From the IMG/VR virus record IMGVR_UViG_3300020165_000059, positions 1 through 37,576 of that record: a stretch of DNA of 37,576 nt; one strand, written 5' to 3'. This document shows, in pieces, positions 27,477 through 36,511 of the stretch. Numbering within the stretch: the stretch's first letter is position 1; each line of letters opens with the position of its first letter. Under the pieces are notes generated by a model that was not told the origin of the DNA, searched no databases, and saw nothing but the letters and a program-made list of their open reading frames with translations. Both the position numbers and the translations under genes were made by a program. This stretch comes from a virus.

Positions 27477-28502
27477 ATGAGTGATGACACCATGACTTCC
27501 GATACAACGGAAAGTGGAAATCTAACAGTAACAGATGCAGCTTCAGCTATTGAAGGTATGTTATCTGCACCAGAGGACTCCACAGAGGAACAACCAGAAG
27601 TTGTAGAAGAACAAACCGAAGAAGTAGTAGAAGTAGAGGAAACTGAAGAAGAAGCTGAACCAGAGGTGGAAGAAGAAGTAGAAACCGAAGAAGAAGTAGA
27701 AGCTGAAGAAGAATCCGAAGTTGAAGAACCTGAAGTAATTGAGGAAGAACAAACTTTCACCATTAAAGCAGCAGGTGAGGAAAAAGAAGTTACCCTTGAT
27801 GAGCTAAAGAAATCTTATCAACTTGGCTCTGATTATACTAAAAAGACTCAAGAAGTAGCTGAACAGCGTAAAGTCATTGAGCAAGAAGCTAAAGCTATTA
27901 TTGAAGCTAGAAAAGTTAGAGATGATTATCAAACTAAATTGCAAGCAATAGAACAATTCTTAACTGGAACTAATGACAATCCAGAAGAATTAGCTGCAAT
28001 GAAAGAGAACGACCCAGTAGGATATGCAGTTAAGGTCGCAGAAATGACCGAAAAGAAAGAACAATTACAAACAGTGCAGGCTGAAAGAGCTCGTCTTGCC
28101 CAAGAGCAACAAACGGAATCTCAAGCACAAATGCAAAAGTTTGTAGAACAAGAACAAATAAAACTAGCAGAATCCTTACCAGAGTTTTCAGACAAAACGA
28201 AAGGCGAACAAGTCAGAAATGACATTCGTAGCTACGGAAAAAAGGTTGGTTTCACAGACGAGGAATTATCTCAAGTCTATGACTCTCGCCATGTATTGGT
28301 ATTACATAAAGCAGCACAGTACGACAAATTAATGGCAGGTAAAGCTGGTGTTAAGAAAAAAGTCGCTAAAGCACCCAAGACTGTAAAGTCTGGAGCTAAA
28401 GTAAAGCAGAATGTAACCGACATACAGAAAAAACAAATGAAACGGCTACAGCAAACTGGTGATGCCAGAGATGCCGCAGCTATTTTTGAAAACTTTATTT
28501 AA
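27477..28502 (+). CDS. Scaffolding protein
   Basis: 341 residues after AAGGAAATAAAA. Residues ~35-90 are extremely Glu-rich (repeats of EEVEVEE), followed by a FTIKAAGEEKEVTLDELKK motif common in phage scaffolds, long coiled-coil helices and a basic C-terminus (KKKVAKAPKTVKSG) that would bind the coat. Lies directly before the major capsid gene. It is used for procapsid assembly and then lost. Confidence 0.8.
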   Translation: MSDDTMTSDTTESGNLTVTDAASAIEGMLSAPEDSTEEQPEVVEEQTEEVVEVEETEEEAEPEVEEEVETEEEVEAEEESEVEEPEVIEEEQTFTIKAAGEEKEVTLDELKKSYQLGSDYTKKTQEVAEQRKVIEQEAKAIIEARKVRDDYQTKLQAIEQFLTGTNDNPEELAAMKENDPVGYAVKVAEMTEKKEQLQTVQAERARLAQEQQTESQAQMQKFVEQEQIKLAESLPEFSDKTKGEQVRNDIRSYGKKVGFTDEELSQVYDSRHVLVLHKAAQYDKLMAGKAGVKKKVAKAPKTVKSGAKVKQNVTDIQKKQMKRLQQTGDARDAAAIFENFI

Positions 28503-28511
28503 GGAAAAACA

Positions 28512-29474
28512 ATGGCAGAATTTAGAACTTATACAGCGATTGGTCAAAGAGAAGATTTAAGCAACACTATCTTCAACATTGCACCAACCGAAACACCAGT
28601 AGTTTCATCTATTGGTAAAACAAAGGCAACAGCAACATATCATGAATGGCAAACTGATGACCTAGCAGCAGCTAGTGCAGCAGGCTTAATTGAAGGTGCT
28701 GATGCTTCAGGTGCTTCTGATACTCCTACAACTCGTGTAGGTAACAGAACACAAATTCAAGGTAAAACAGTACATATCTCTGGAACTCTTGATGCAGTTG
28801 ATAAAGCTGGTCGTAAAACAGAAACAGCTTACCAACTAGCTAAAGCAGGACAAGAACTAAAACGAGACATGGAAAAAACTATTCTTGGTAATGTAGCTGC
28901 AAGTAATGGTACTGCTGGTTCAGCAGCTAGACTACTTGGCTCTATTCAATCATGGCTTGGTACTAACTTTGTAACAATGACAGATGGTGTTGCTCCTGTT
29001 GGTGCTAACGGCACAGCCGCTAGAACAGAAGGTGCTACTGCTTCTGCATTTACAGAAGCTAAACTAAAAGATGTTGTTAAATCATGTTTTGAAAATGGTG
29101 GTAACCCAACTCTATTAGTTGTACCGCCAACACAAAAACAAGTAGTATCTACTTTTACTGGTATTGCAGAGCAGCGTTATCAAGCTCCTGCTGCTAAAGC
29201 AACTACTATTATTGGTGCTGCTGATGTTTACTTATCAGACTTTGGTACTTTATCTGTTGTACCTGACAGATTTATGACTGCTGATACAACTCCAGATGCA
29301 GAGCAAGCATTAGTGCTTGACCCAACAATGGCATCTGTTGCTACACTACGACCATTTGAGTCAAATCTATTGGCTAAAACTGGTGACAGTGAGAAGCATC
29401 AAATGCTTGTTGAGTACACTCTACAAGTATCTAACGAGAAAGCACATGGTATCGTTGCTGACTTGGCAGTTTAA
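28512..29474 (+). CDS. Major capsid protein, DUF5309 type
   Basis: 320 residues after AAGGAAAAACA. FRTYTAIGQREDLSNTIFNI, PTETPVVSSIGKTKA and YHEWQTDDLAAASA match the DUF5309 capsid family (HK97 fold, as in SU10-like phages). The end LVEYTLQVSNEKAHGIVADL is also characteristic. It forms the icosahedral shell. Confidence 0.88.
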   Translation: MAEFRTYTAIGQREDLSNTIFNIAPTETPVVSSIGKTKATATYHEWQTDDLAAASAAGLIEGADASGASDTPTTRVGNRTQIQGKTVHISGTLDAVDKAGRKTETAYQLAKAGQELKRDMEKTILGNVAASNGTAGSAARLLGSIQSWLGTNFVTMTDGVAPVGANGTAARTEGATASAFTEAKLKDVVKSCFENGGNPTLLVVPPTQKQVVSTFTGIAEQRYQAPAAKATTIIGAADVYLSDFGTLSVVPDRFMTADTTPDAEQALVLDPTMASVATLRPFESNLLAKTGDSEKHQMLVEYTLQVSNEKAHGIVADLAV

Positions 29475-29493
29475 TTTAGGTTAAACATTATAT

Positions 29494-29509
29494 TGCCCCT
29501 TCGGGGGCA
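29494..29509 (+). terminator. UUCG-loop hairpin after capsid gene
   Basis: TGCCCC-TTCG-GGGGCA, a very stable tetraloop hairpin, about 20 bases beyond the capsid stop. It is followed by GTATTATTATT rather than a clean T run, so it probably attenuates or protects the capsid mRNA more than it terminates fully. Confidence 0.6.
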
Positions 29510-29529
29510 GTATTATTATTGAGAATAAA

Positions 29530-29817
29530 ATGAGAAAATTCAAAGAACATAATACAGATGATGGCAAGATTGTAGAGACCAATCAAGATGTAACTGACAT
29601 CATTGAAAAGAATAAACAAGAATACAATAACAGCTCAACAAAATGGGGTGAGGATGTCTTTGATAACAAGATAGCTTCTATACCTTTAACTGTTATTGAT
29701 AAGTTAAACCAACAAGGAATAATGAGAGGGTTTCATGTATTAGACCAAAAGAAATTCTTTGCATGGTTAAACGACCCAGACAATAGATTTTTTAGAACAA
29801 AACAGGGCAGAATCTAA
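29530..29817 (+). CDS. Small hypothetical head protein
   Basis: 95 residues. Charged N-terminus (EHNTDDGKIVETNQDVTDII), then MRGFHVLDQKKFFAWLNDPD and a basic end. It lies between capsid and adaptor genes, where head-completion or decoration proteins are common. No recognised domain. Confidence 0.5.
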   Translation: MRKFKEHNTDDGKIVETNQDVTDIIEKNKQEYNNSSTKWGEDVFDNKIASIPLTVIDKLNQQGIMRGFHVLDQKKFFAWLNDPDNRFFRTKQGRI

Positions 29818-30441
29818 ATGGCATTTTTTACAGATTACACAACGCTACAAGCGACTATAGCTGATTATTTAGCTCGTTCTGATTTAACAACCCAGATACC
29901 AGAGTTTATAAGATTAGCAGAAGATAGACTTGTCAGAGACTTACGAATTAGACAAATGCTTAAAGTTGCTACGGCAGATACAACAGCAGGTGATGCAACA
30001 GTATCTTTACCTTCTGATTTTATTGCTATGAAAGATTTGCATTTACAAGGCAACCCACCACAAACAATTAAATTTTTATCTACAAGTAATTTCTTTAGAA
30101 ATGCACATACCGCAGAATCTGGATTACCTAGTAGATATACACTGCTCGGTGCAGAGTTTCAATTTGCTCCTATCCCTGATAGTGTTTACACGCTACAAAT
30201 GGTTTACTTTTATAAACCAGAATATTTAAGCGGCACTAATTCATCTAACCTTTGGTTAGCAGATACACCTGATTTATTACTTTACGCTGCACTAGGTGAA
30301 GCAGAACCATATTTGATGAATGATGAAAGACTTAACACATGGGCAAGTATGTATGACAGAGGAGTAAACGCTCTACGCAAGAGTGATGACGAATCTGAAT
30401 ACCCTGCTCAACCACTTACTATTACTAACTCAACGAGGTAA
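29818..30441 (+). CDS. Head-tail adaptor protein
   Basis: 207 residues. IADYLARSDLTTQIPEFIRL, AEDRLVRDLRIRQML and LPSDFIAMKDLHL followed by YTLQMVYFYKPEYL are the pattern of podovirus adaptor (gp4/gp6-like connector) proteins found after the DUF5309 capsid. It docks under the portal ring and receives the tail nozzle. The C-terminal helix DERLNTWASMYDRGVNALRK supports this. Confidence 0.75.
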   Translation: MAFFTDYTTLQATIADYLARSDLTTQIPEFIRLAEDRLVRDLRIRQMLKVATADTTAGDATVSLPSDFIAMKDLHLQGNPPQTIKFLSTSNFFRNAHTAESGLPSRYTLLGAEFQFAPIPDSVYTLQMVYFYKPEYLSGTNSSNLWLADTPDLLLYAALGEAEPYLMNDERLNTWASMYDRGVNALRKSDDESEYPAQPLTITNSTR

Positions 30442-30447
30442 ATTATT

Positions 30448-30840
30448 ATGGCTGAAATGTCGGATTATTTAGAAGTCGCACTTCTAAACGCAACACTTAA
30501 CGGAACTGCTTTTACAGCAGTTAATGACCCTTATGTATCATTACACACAGCAGACCCAACAGATGCAGGAACTGGTACAGAAGTTTCTGGCGGTGCTTAT
30601 GCTAGAACTACTGCTTCTTTTGCTACAGCTTCAGGAACATCAGGTTTAGTTGCTACAGATGCAGATGTTACTTTTCCAACTTGCACAGCATCATGGGGAA
30701 CTGTAGGATGGATTGGTTTATGGGATTCTGCTAGTGGTGGTAATATGTTATACCACACAGCACTAGATGCTTCTAAAACTATTGATACAGGTGATATATT
30801 TAAAATCACTACAGGCAACTTAACTGTAGAATTAGCGTAA
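30448..30840 (+). CDS. Small beta-sandwich virion protein
   Basis: 130 residues. YVSLHTADPTDAGTGTEVSG, then GAYART, and WGTVGWIGLWDSASGGNMLY form a recurrent phage motif (LHTADP-x-EVSGGAYAR) in small virion or fibre-tip proteins. It has an aromatic, beta-rich fold and no enzyme site. First gene of the long receptor-binding locus. Confidence 0.55.
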   Translation: MAEMSDYLEVALLNATLNGTAFTAVNDPYVSLHTADPTDAGTGTEVSGGAYARTTASFATASGTSGLVATDADVTFPTCTASWGTVGWIGLWDSASGGNMLYHTALDASKTIDTGDIFKITTGNLTVELA

Positions 30841-30849
30841 GGATAAAAT

Positions 30850-31341
30850 ATGGCTCTTATCGTAAAAGATAGAGTAAAAGAAACCACTACGACAACAGGT
30901 ACAGGCACAGTTACATTAGCTGGAGCAAGTGCAGGTTTTCAATCTTTTGCTGCTATAGGTGATTACAATACAACTTACTATGCTATTACAAGTGATGGTA
31001 ACAGCTACGAAGTAGGTCTAGGTACTTATACAGCTTCAGGTACAACTTTAAGCAGAGATACTGTATTAGAGTCTAGCAATAGTGGTAATAAAATTACTTT
31101 AGCTGGTACAAGTGATGTATTTTGTACTTACCCTGCTGAAAAAGCTGTAGTTCAAGATGCAGACAACACAGGTATAGCACCACAGCTAGGTGCAACCAAT
31201 GGTATTTTTATAAATAATTCAATTATAGGAACTAACTACACAGTCCCTACAGGTTACAATGCAATGTCAGTATCTCCTGTAACTTTATCTAGTGGAGTAT
31301 CAGTCACAGTTCCTGCTTCTAGTAAATGGGTGGTTATATAA
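30850..31341 (+). CDS. Tail fibre-like virion protein
   Basis: 163 residues after AAGGATAAAAT. MALIVKDRVKETTTTTGTGT, VTLAGASAGFQSFAAIGDYN, YEVGLGTYTASGTTLSRDTV and DVFCTYPAEKA form a widespread phage module found in fibre or tail-associated proteins. The C-terminal third is a separate beta segment (YTVPTGYNAMSVSPVTLSSG). Stop overlaps the next start (TAATG). Confidence 0.65.
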   Translation: MALIVKDRVKETTTTTGTGTVTLAGASAGFQSFAAIGDYNTTYYAITSDGNSYEVGLGTYTASGTTLSRDTVLESSNSGNKITLAGTSDVFCTYPAEKAVVQDADNTGIAPQLGATNGIFINNSIIGTNYTVPTGYNAMSVSPVTLSSGVSVTVPASSKWVVI

Positions 31342-31943
31342 TGTCAAGTACAATAAATGCAGATACAACTAATGGTGTTGTAGTTACATCAGATACAAGT
31401 GGTGAGATAAAACTACAAAGTGCAGGAGCAGATATTGCTACAGTTAGTAGTGCGGGTATTGCAATGGCTAGTGGTAAAACTTTAACAGGTGATGCGGTTT
31501 TAAATGGTAAAATATTACAAACAGTTGAATTTACAAATAATAGTCAAGTAATAGTAAATACTACTGTAGTTGCACCAAGCACGCCTTATGATACATTTAC
31601 AAAAGCAACAATAACACCATCATCAACATCAAGTAAAATTTTAATATTTGTACAACAGTCTTGGTTTCAAAGTGCTACTACTAGTTCTCAAGGTATGGGG
31701 TTTAGAGTGCAGCGTGGTTCAACATACATAACAACTCCAGCTACATTTACTGCATCATATCAGGGAGTCGCTACTAGAAGTCATGCATATACTCCAATAA
31801 TTGCATATGATTCTCCAAATACCACAAGTAGCGTTACATATACTGTAATGGGGTATCATCATACTGCCAATGGTGAAGTTAGAATGCAATATGGGTCTAG
31901 TCAGAGTTCTTCTTCAATTATTCTTATGGAGGTAGCTGGATAA
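31341..31943 (+). CDS. Tail fibre / receptor-binding protein
   Basis: 200 residues from ATG 31341 (TAATG). A start at 31326 overlaps the previous gene. N-terminal repeat-like stalk (GVVVTSDTSGEIKLQSAGAD; GIAMASGKTLTGDAVL), followed by a beta-sandwich head (TFTKATITPSSTSSKILIFV). The stalk motif is common on phage fibre proteins and attaches to the virion. The head probably contacts the host surface. Confidence 0.65.
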   Translation: MSSTINADTTNGVVVTSDTSGEIKLQSAGADIATVSSAGIAMASGKTLTGDAVLNGKILQTVEFTNNSQVIVNTTVVAPSTPYDTFTKATITPSSTSSKILIFVQQSWFQSATTSSQGMGFRVQRGSTYITTPATFTASYQGVATRSHAYTPIIAYDSPNTTSSVTYTVMGYHHTANGEVRMQYGSSQSSSSIILMEVAG

Positions 31944-32227
31944 TGGATAAATACGAAGCTATATTAAAATTGTATCCTAATACAGCAATAATTCGTGATG
32001 ATATTGCGTATGATATTAATAATAACGAAGTTGTATATGATAAAGCTTTAGTTCAAGCTGAAATTGATGCTAATTCTTATATAGAAAAAAGACAAGCAGA
32101 ATATCCAAGTTTTATTGACTACCTAGATGGCATTGTAAAAGGTGACCAAGCACAAATAGATAAATACATAGCAGACTGCCAAGCAATTAAAGACAAATAT
32201 CCAAAAACATCAGAGGAAACAGAATGA
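31943..32227 (+). CDS. Tail-fibre chaperone-like protein
   Basis: 94 residues. EKRQAEYPSFIDYLDGIVKG and QIDKYIADCQAIKDKYPK match the YP-x-DxLDxxxKG ... K-x-KYP pattern of small proteins next to fibre genes (XkdW/assembly-chaperone-like). N-terminus LKLYPNTAIIRDDIAYDINN is beta. It may assist fibre folding. Overlaps both neighbours. Confidence 0.55.
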   Translation: MDKYEAILKLYPNTAIIRDDIAYDINNNEVVYDKALVQAEIDANSYIEKRQAEYPSFIDYLDGIVKGDQAQIDKYIADCQAIKDKYPKTSEETE

Positions 32228-32388
32228 GCGTAACAATTAACGGCATAGGTTTTGTAGAAAACAGCACAACGCTAGACACAAGCTACACACTAGCAGATAA
32301 TAGAAATGCTATGACAGCAGGTGCTATTACTGTAGCTGATGGTGTTACAATAACAGTAGGCGATGGTTCTACATGGACAGTGGTCTAA
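32224..32388 (+). CDS. Short fibre-stalk protein
   Basis: 54 residues starting in an ATGA overlap. MSVTINGIGFVENSTTLDTS, then AITVADGVTITVGDGSTWTVV: the VADGVTITVxDGSTWxVV end is a common phage fibre capping repeat. It is likely a stalk fragment separated from its head by gene splitting. Stop overlaps the next ATG (TAATG). Confidence 0.55.
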   Translation: MSVTINGIGFVENSTTLDTSYTLADNRNAMTAGAITVADGVTITVGDGSTWTVV

Positions 32389-32879
32389 TGGTAACTAAAG
32401 TAAACGGAAATAGCACAAGTACATTTGGCGGTGATGTAGATGTTACAGGTAATGTGATTACAGATGCACCAGCGTTTGGTGCTTGGCATGACACAGCACA
32501 AACAATAACAACTAGCACTTTTACAAAACTAACATTTACTACAGAAGAATTTGATACTAACTCTAATTTTGCTTTATCTAAATTTACACCTACAGTAAAA
32601 GGTTACTATCTTTTAACTGGTGCTTTTGCGATTAGTCAAATGAATGGAACTCAAATCCTTTCTATTTATAAAAATGGTAGTGAGTTTAAAAGAGGTTCAC
32701 TTCGAAGCGATAATGCTACTGCATCTTCTAGACATACGACAATATCTACAATAGTGTATGCTAATGGTAATACAGACTACTTTGAATTATATGGTTATCA
32801 AGGCAGGGGTTCTAATGCTACTACAAGAAATGACCAAAGATGGACTTATTTTAATGGTGTTTTAGTGAGGGCAGTATGA
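32388..32879 (+). CDS. C1q-like receptor-binding protein, paralogue 1
   Basis: 163 residues from ATG 32388 (the ATG at 32373 overlaps the preceding frame). Short stalk (TSTFGGDVDVTGNV) then a C1q/TNF-like jelly roll: PAFGAWHDTAQTITTSTFTK, FTPTVKGYYLLTGAF, ILSIYKNGSEFKRG and DYFELYGYQGR. Paralogous domains are in the genes at 32876 and 33866. Probably a trimeric tip that contacts the host. Confidence 0.65.
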   Translation: MVTKVNGNSTSTFGGDVDVTGNVITDAPAFGAWHDTAQTITTSTFTKLTFTTEEFDTNSNFALSKFTPTVKGYYLLTGAFAISQMNGTQILSIYKNGSEFKRGSLRSDNATASSRHTTISTIVYANGNTDYFELYGYQGRGSNATTRNDQRWTYFNGVLVRAV

Positions 32880-33454
32880 GTACAGTAAAATCAAAAAAAT
32901 TACAAGTCGGAACAGATGCTAGAGCAACTAATAACTTTACTATCTATCAACCATCTACACCTGATGGCACATTAAGGATTGGTGTAGGTAATGCAGATAG
33001 TCCTACAGAGGTAGGTAGGTTTGACAGTAATGGATATGTAGCAACTAATACACCAGCGTTTAGTGCTTATAAATCATCAGACCAAAGTTTGTCTGCAAAT
33101 ACTCAAGTAAAAATCACATTTGATACAGAATTACATGACAATCAATCAGCTTATAGCAGTAGTCGTTTTACTGTTCCGTCTGGTCAAGGCGGAATATATT
33201 TAATTGGATTTAATCTAGTTTATAGCAATGCTATAAATGTTAGATGTCAAGGAAGAATATATAAAAATGGGGTATCAATAGTAACAACTGAAAGCTATGC
33301 AAATGTAGCTGGTCAAGACCCAAATTGCACAACAACATTTCTATTACCTTTAATAGCTGGTGATTATATTGAAATATATGGATATGTTACTACAGTTCAT
33401 TCAGTAAGGTCAGTAGTCAATGAAACATTTTTTTGGGGATATAAATTAGCATAA
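32876..33454 (+). CDS. C1q-like receptor-binding protein, paralogue 2
   Basis: 192 residues, ATGA overlap. N-terminal stalk (NNFTIYQPSTPDGTLRIGVG) then PAFSAYKSSDQSLSANTQVK, GQGGIYLIGFNLVY, RIYKNGVSIV and DYIEIYGYVTTVHS, the same jelly-roll frame as paralogues 1 and 3. Divergence is highest in the loops, as expected for receptor contact. Confidence 0.65.
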   Translation: MSTVKSKKLQVGTDARATNNFTIYQPSTPDGTLRIGVGNADSPTEVGRFDSNGYVATNTPAFSAYKSSDQSLSANTQVKITFDTELHDNQSAYSSSRFTVPSGQGGIYLIGFNLVYSNAINVRCQGRIYKNGVSIVTTESYANVAGQDPNCTTTFLLPLIAGDYIEIYGYVTTVHSVRSVVNETFFWGYKLA

Positions 33455-33464
33455 GGAGAAAACA

Positions 33465-33668
33465 ATGGCAACATTATATGACAAGATTTTATTAGCAAAC
33501 ACAAACATAACAGCAGATGACTTTGCACCTGATACAGGCACAATCGTCTTGCAAAACGATGCAACTACACCACCATCTGGTAAGGTAGCAGTCGGTAACG
33601 ATTACATCAGAGAATGGAATCACGCAACAGAAACTCAACCAACACAGGCAGAAATTGACGGAGTGTAA
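33465..33668 (+). CDS. Small tail-associated protein
   Basis: 67 residues after AAGGAGAAAACA. TLYDKILLANTNITADDFAP, then NDYIREWNHATETQPTQAEI. The form suggests a small fibre-assembly or fibre-associated factor. Family not recognised. Good ribosome-binding site. Confidence 0.5.
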   Translation: MATLYDKILLANTNITADDFAPDTGTIVLQNDATTPPSGKVAVGNDYIREWNHATETQPTQAEIDGV

Positions 33669-33671
33669 TAA

Positions 33672-33866
33672 ATGACTATTAGGTATAAGAAAATAATGGA
33701 TATGAATGGCAATGATTATGCGTATGGTGTTGTTAGAACATCTGATAATGAGTTTGTACCATTTGACCCTTCTAGTCCTGATTATCAAGTATATTTACAA
33801 TGGGTAGCTGAAGGCAATACAACTGGTGAAGCAGACTTGCCACCAATATATGTGGAGACTAACTAA
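33672..33866 (+). CDS. Small tail-fibre-associated protein (DYQxYLxWVAEGNT family)
   Basis: 64 residues. NEFVPFDPSSPDYQVYLQWV and AEGNTTGEADLPP share the DYQ-x-YL-x-WVAEGNT signature with the gene at 36512-36679. Such small proteins commonly accompany phage fibre genes. Stop overlaps the next ATG (TAATG). Confidence 0.55.
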   Translation: MTIRYKKIMDMNGNDYAYGVVRTSDNEFVPFDPSSPDYQVYLQWVAEGNTTGEADLPPIYVETN

Positions 33867-35302
33867 TGACTATTAGTATAAAGCCTACCTCAACAGAAAC
33901 AATTATCCAACAAAATGGCACTGATTCTTTAGTATTTGATAATGATGGAAATGTTGAAAGCAGACAAAGTTTATACCCTACTGTTCCAGCGTTTTCTGCA
34001 ACATTAGGAACAACTCAAACAATATCAAATGCAACATGGACTAAAGTTCAGTTAGATACAGAAGAATTTGATACAACATCTGCTTTTGATTTGAGCAATT
34101 CTCGCTTTACCCCTCAAGTAGCAGGGTATTATGATGTACAAACTCATATTAGATTTGAATATAGCACAATGACACAACATAATGTTTCTGTGTATAAAAA
34201 TGGTGTTACTTATAAACAAACTGCGTTAGTTAGAGGGCAGACATCTCCATCTGAAGCTGGAGGTTCATCTTTAATATATATGAATGGCTCAACAGATTAC
34301 ATAGAATTATATGGATATCTTGGTGGAACTGGAACTATTAAATTTCAAACACCCAATGACGCTGCAAGACCACGCTTTTCAGCACAATTAGTAAGCTACA
34401 AATATATAGCTCCTCCATCAACACAGACACCTACTGAAAGTGATAATCTACAAGCATTTAGTGGTACTGGTTCAGATGCTACATGGACTGTTCCTAATGG
34501 AGTTAGTAGGGTACTTGTTAAAATATGGGGAGCTGGTGGTGGACATCCAACTTTTGGTGGTGCAGGTGGATTTACAAAAGGTTTATTGGTAGTTACAGCA
34601 GGTGAAACATTAACATTCCGAGTAGGTAAAACCCATACGGCAGAAGATAGTGGCACAGACTGTTCAGGTCAATGTTCAGGAAAAGACTTTATTGGTGGCT
34701 TTGGCGGTGGTGGTCGTGGTAGAGAAGGTAATGGTGGTGGCGGTGGTTCTTACATATTTAGAGGTGGCACTAATTTGGGTAATGTTTTAGCTGCCGCAGG
34801 TGGTGGCGGTGGAGCAGGTGCTCAAGGTAATATGGTTGGTGCTCCATATTATGGTGGTGCAGGTGGTGGAGATTCTGGTTTAGCAGGTAAAGGTTATGGT
34901 ACATACCCTACTGGCGGTGGTGGTGGAGGTACTCAATCATCTGGTGGTTTAGGTTCTCCTGCTGGTGCTAGTGGATATTCAACAACAGGCTCAACTTACA
35001 ATGGTGGTACATTACAAGGCGGTAGTATTGCAGGAGGTGGCGGCTATGGTGGTGGTGGAGGTGGCGGTTACTATGGTGGCGGCTCTGGTGCTAAATCATA
35101 TCCTACAGGGGTAAGTAATGGTTGGGTTCATGTAGGTGCAGGTGGTGGTTCTGGATATTCAGGTGGATTAACAGATGTAACTACCGAAGCAGGTTCTAAC
35201 TACAATGGTTCAGCAGGTTATGCAGGTGGGGATAATGAAGTTGATTGGGTAAATTATGGCATACCACAATCTGATGGCAGAATTAATGTTTACTACATAT
35301 AA
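33866..35302 (+). CDS. Fibre protein: C1q-like domain fused to glycine-rich domain
   Basis: 478 residues. N-terminal stalk, then a third C1q-like domain (PAFSATLGTTQTISNATWTK; SRFTPQVAGYYDVQ; SVYKNGVTYK; DYIELYGYLGG). After a linker comes a Gly-rich adhesin domain beginning WTVPNGVSRVLVKIWGAGGG (Gly_rich_2-like) with many GGGGG stretches between 34560 and 35160. Such Gly-rich folds (polyglycine sandwiches) present variable receptor loops. Probably the main host-recognition tip. Confidence 0.7.
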   Translation: MTISIKPTSTETIIQQNGTDSLVFDNDGNVESRQSLYPTVPAFSATLGTTQTISNATWTKVQLDTEEFDTTSAFDLSNSRFTPQVAGYYDVQTHIRFEYSTMTQHNVSVYKNGVTYKQTALVRGQTSPSEAGGSSLIYMNGSTDYIELYGYLGGTGTIKFQTPNDAARPRFSAQLVSYKYIAPPSTQTPTESDNLQAFSGTGSDATWTVPNGVSRVLVKIWGAGGGHPTFGGAGGFTKGLLVVTAGETLTFRVGKTHTAEDSGTDCSGQCSGKDFIGGFGGGGRGREGNGGGGGSYIFRGGTNLGNVLAAAGGGGGAGAQGNMVGAPYYGGAGGGDSGLAGKGYGTYPTGGGGGGTQSSGGLGSPAGASGYSTTGSTYNGGTLQGGSIAGGGGYGGGGGGGYYGGGSGAKSYPTGVSNGWVHVGAGGGSGYSGGLTDVTTEAGSNYNGSAGYAGGDNEVDWVNYGIPQSDGRINVYYI

Positions 35303-35320
35303 GGATAAGGAAATAAAATA

Positions 35321-36508
35321 ATGGCTAGTATAAAACTAAAGGGAGACACATCTGGTGAAGTTATCATATCAGCACCATCAGTTGCTGGAAATGCGACATT
35401 AGAGCTACAAGCCACAAGTGGTACATTAGCAACAACTGCACAAGCTAGTATAGGTTTAAAGAACCTTATCATTAATGGTAATATGCAGATAGCACAGAGG
35501 GGGACGAGTTTTACAGGTTTAACAGGAATATCTTACAATTTAGATAGATGGGAAACAACTGCTTATACTATGACTGGTGGGCAATATCAAGTTAACCAAA
35601 GCACTGATGCTCCTAAAGGATTTGCGTATAGCCAAAAAATAAGCTGCACAACAGCACACACACAAGATGTAAATAACCAATTTTATATTCAGCAACAAAT
35701 AGAAGGAGTAAATTCTTCACAATTAAATTATTTTGTAGCATCGCCTGATACAGTAACACTTTCTTTTTGGGTTAAAGCAAATTTAACAGGAAGCTACGCT
35801 TGTGCATTAAAATTAAGTGATAATGGTTCTTCTGAAAACAACACCTCAACAAAAGTTTATAATACAACATATAGTATATCTTCAGCAAACACTTGGGAAA
35901 AGAAAACAGTAACTATTGTATTGGACTCTGCTGTTGGCGATGTACAGGTTGTAGACAATAGATTTGCTGTGTCAGTTCAATGGTGGTTAGGTGCTGGAAC
36001 AAGTAGGGATGGTGCTGCGGCAAATTCTTGGATTAATTATGGAAATGTTTCAACGGATGCTGATAATTTAGATTTATTAGGTAGCACATCAAATGAATGG
36101 TACATCACAGGTGTACAACTAGAAGCAGGTACAACAGCAACACCTTTTGAAAACCTTATGTACTCACAACAGTTAGCTATGTGTCATAGGTATTATCAAA
36201 GGTTTCAAGGGGGAGCTGCTTTTACTTCAGGTATAGTTGGATGTTACAATGCTACCACATCAGTTAGAGCATTACATAATCATATAGTACCATTTAGAGC
36301 TAGTCCAACTTTTGGTTATTCAGCACTATCTCATTTTGATTTAGAACCTTTTGATGCACAACCAACTTCCTTGTCAGCACTTACAACTGGTAATTTATAT
36401 CAAGCAGATGTAGCTGCAGTTGACCCAACAGCAAGGGTTAGAGGTTATGCAGCAACTATTACTTGCGACAATTCAACAGGATATTTTGATTTTTCTGCGG
36501 AGCTATAA
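35321..36508 (+). CDS. Tail fibre protein with carbohydrate-binding-like domain
   Basis: 395 residues after AAGGAAATAAAATA. Stalk module SIKLKGDTSGEVIISAPSVA, then LKNLIINGNMQIAQRGTSFT, YNLDRWETT, the jelly-roll features FWVKANLTGSYACAL and WYITGVQLEAGTTATPFENL. This NLIINGNM...DRW...GVQLE plan is a common phage receptor-binding domain resembling carbohydrate-binding modules. The C-terminal 120 residues (after MCHRYYQRF) are a distinct beta domain. Confidence 0.75.
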   Translation: MASIKLKGDTSGEVIISAPSVAGNATLELQATSGTLATTAQASIGLKNLIINGNMQIAQRGTSFTGLTGISYNLDRWETTAYTMTGGQYQVNQSTDAPKGFAYSQKISCTTAHTQDVNNQFYIQQQIEGVNSSQLNYFVASPDTVTLSFWVKANLTGSYACALKLSDNGSSENNTSTKVYNTTYSISSANTWEKKTVTIVLDSAVGDVQVVDNRFAVSVQWWLGAGTSRDGAAANSWINYGNVSTDADNLDLLGSTSNEWYITGVQLEAGTTATPFENLMYSQQLAMCHRYYQRFQGGAAFTSGIVGCYNATTSVRALHNHIVPFRASPTFGYSALSHFDLEPFDAQPTSLSALTTGNLYQADVAAVDPTARVRGYAATITCDNSTGYFDFSAEL

Positions 36509-36511
36509 ATT

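Noticed and set aside
27233-27763. Long Ser/Thr-rich minus-strand frame in the scaffold gene
   Set aside because: It is the reverse reading of the Glu-rich scaffold repeat (GAA to TTC/TCT codons). No promoter or start signal, and the plus strand has the recognised scaffold protein.
29475-29529. Full transcription terminator after the capsid gene
   Set aside because: The UUCG hairpin is strong, but the sequence after it is not a T run, and downstream head and tail genes need read-through. It is called a partial terminator or mRNA-stabilising hairpin.
33492-33788. Minus-strand Cys/Ile-rich frame in the fibre locus
   Set aside because: Opposes two well-initiated plus-strand genes with family signatures. 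No start signal.
34560-35160. Glycine-repeat DNA as a CRISPR array or tandem-repeat locus
   Set aside because: The repeats are GGT/GGA codon runs inside an intact fibre gene with irregular spacing. No spacers or conserved direct repeat.
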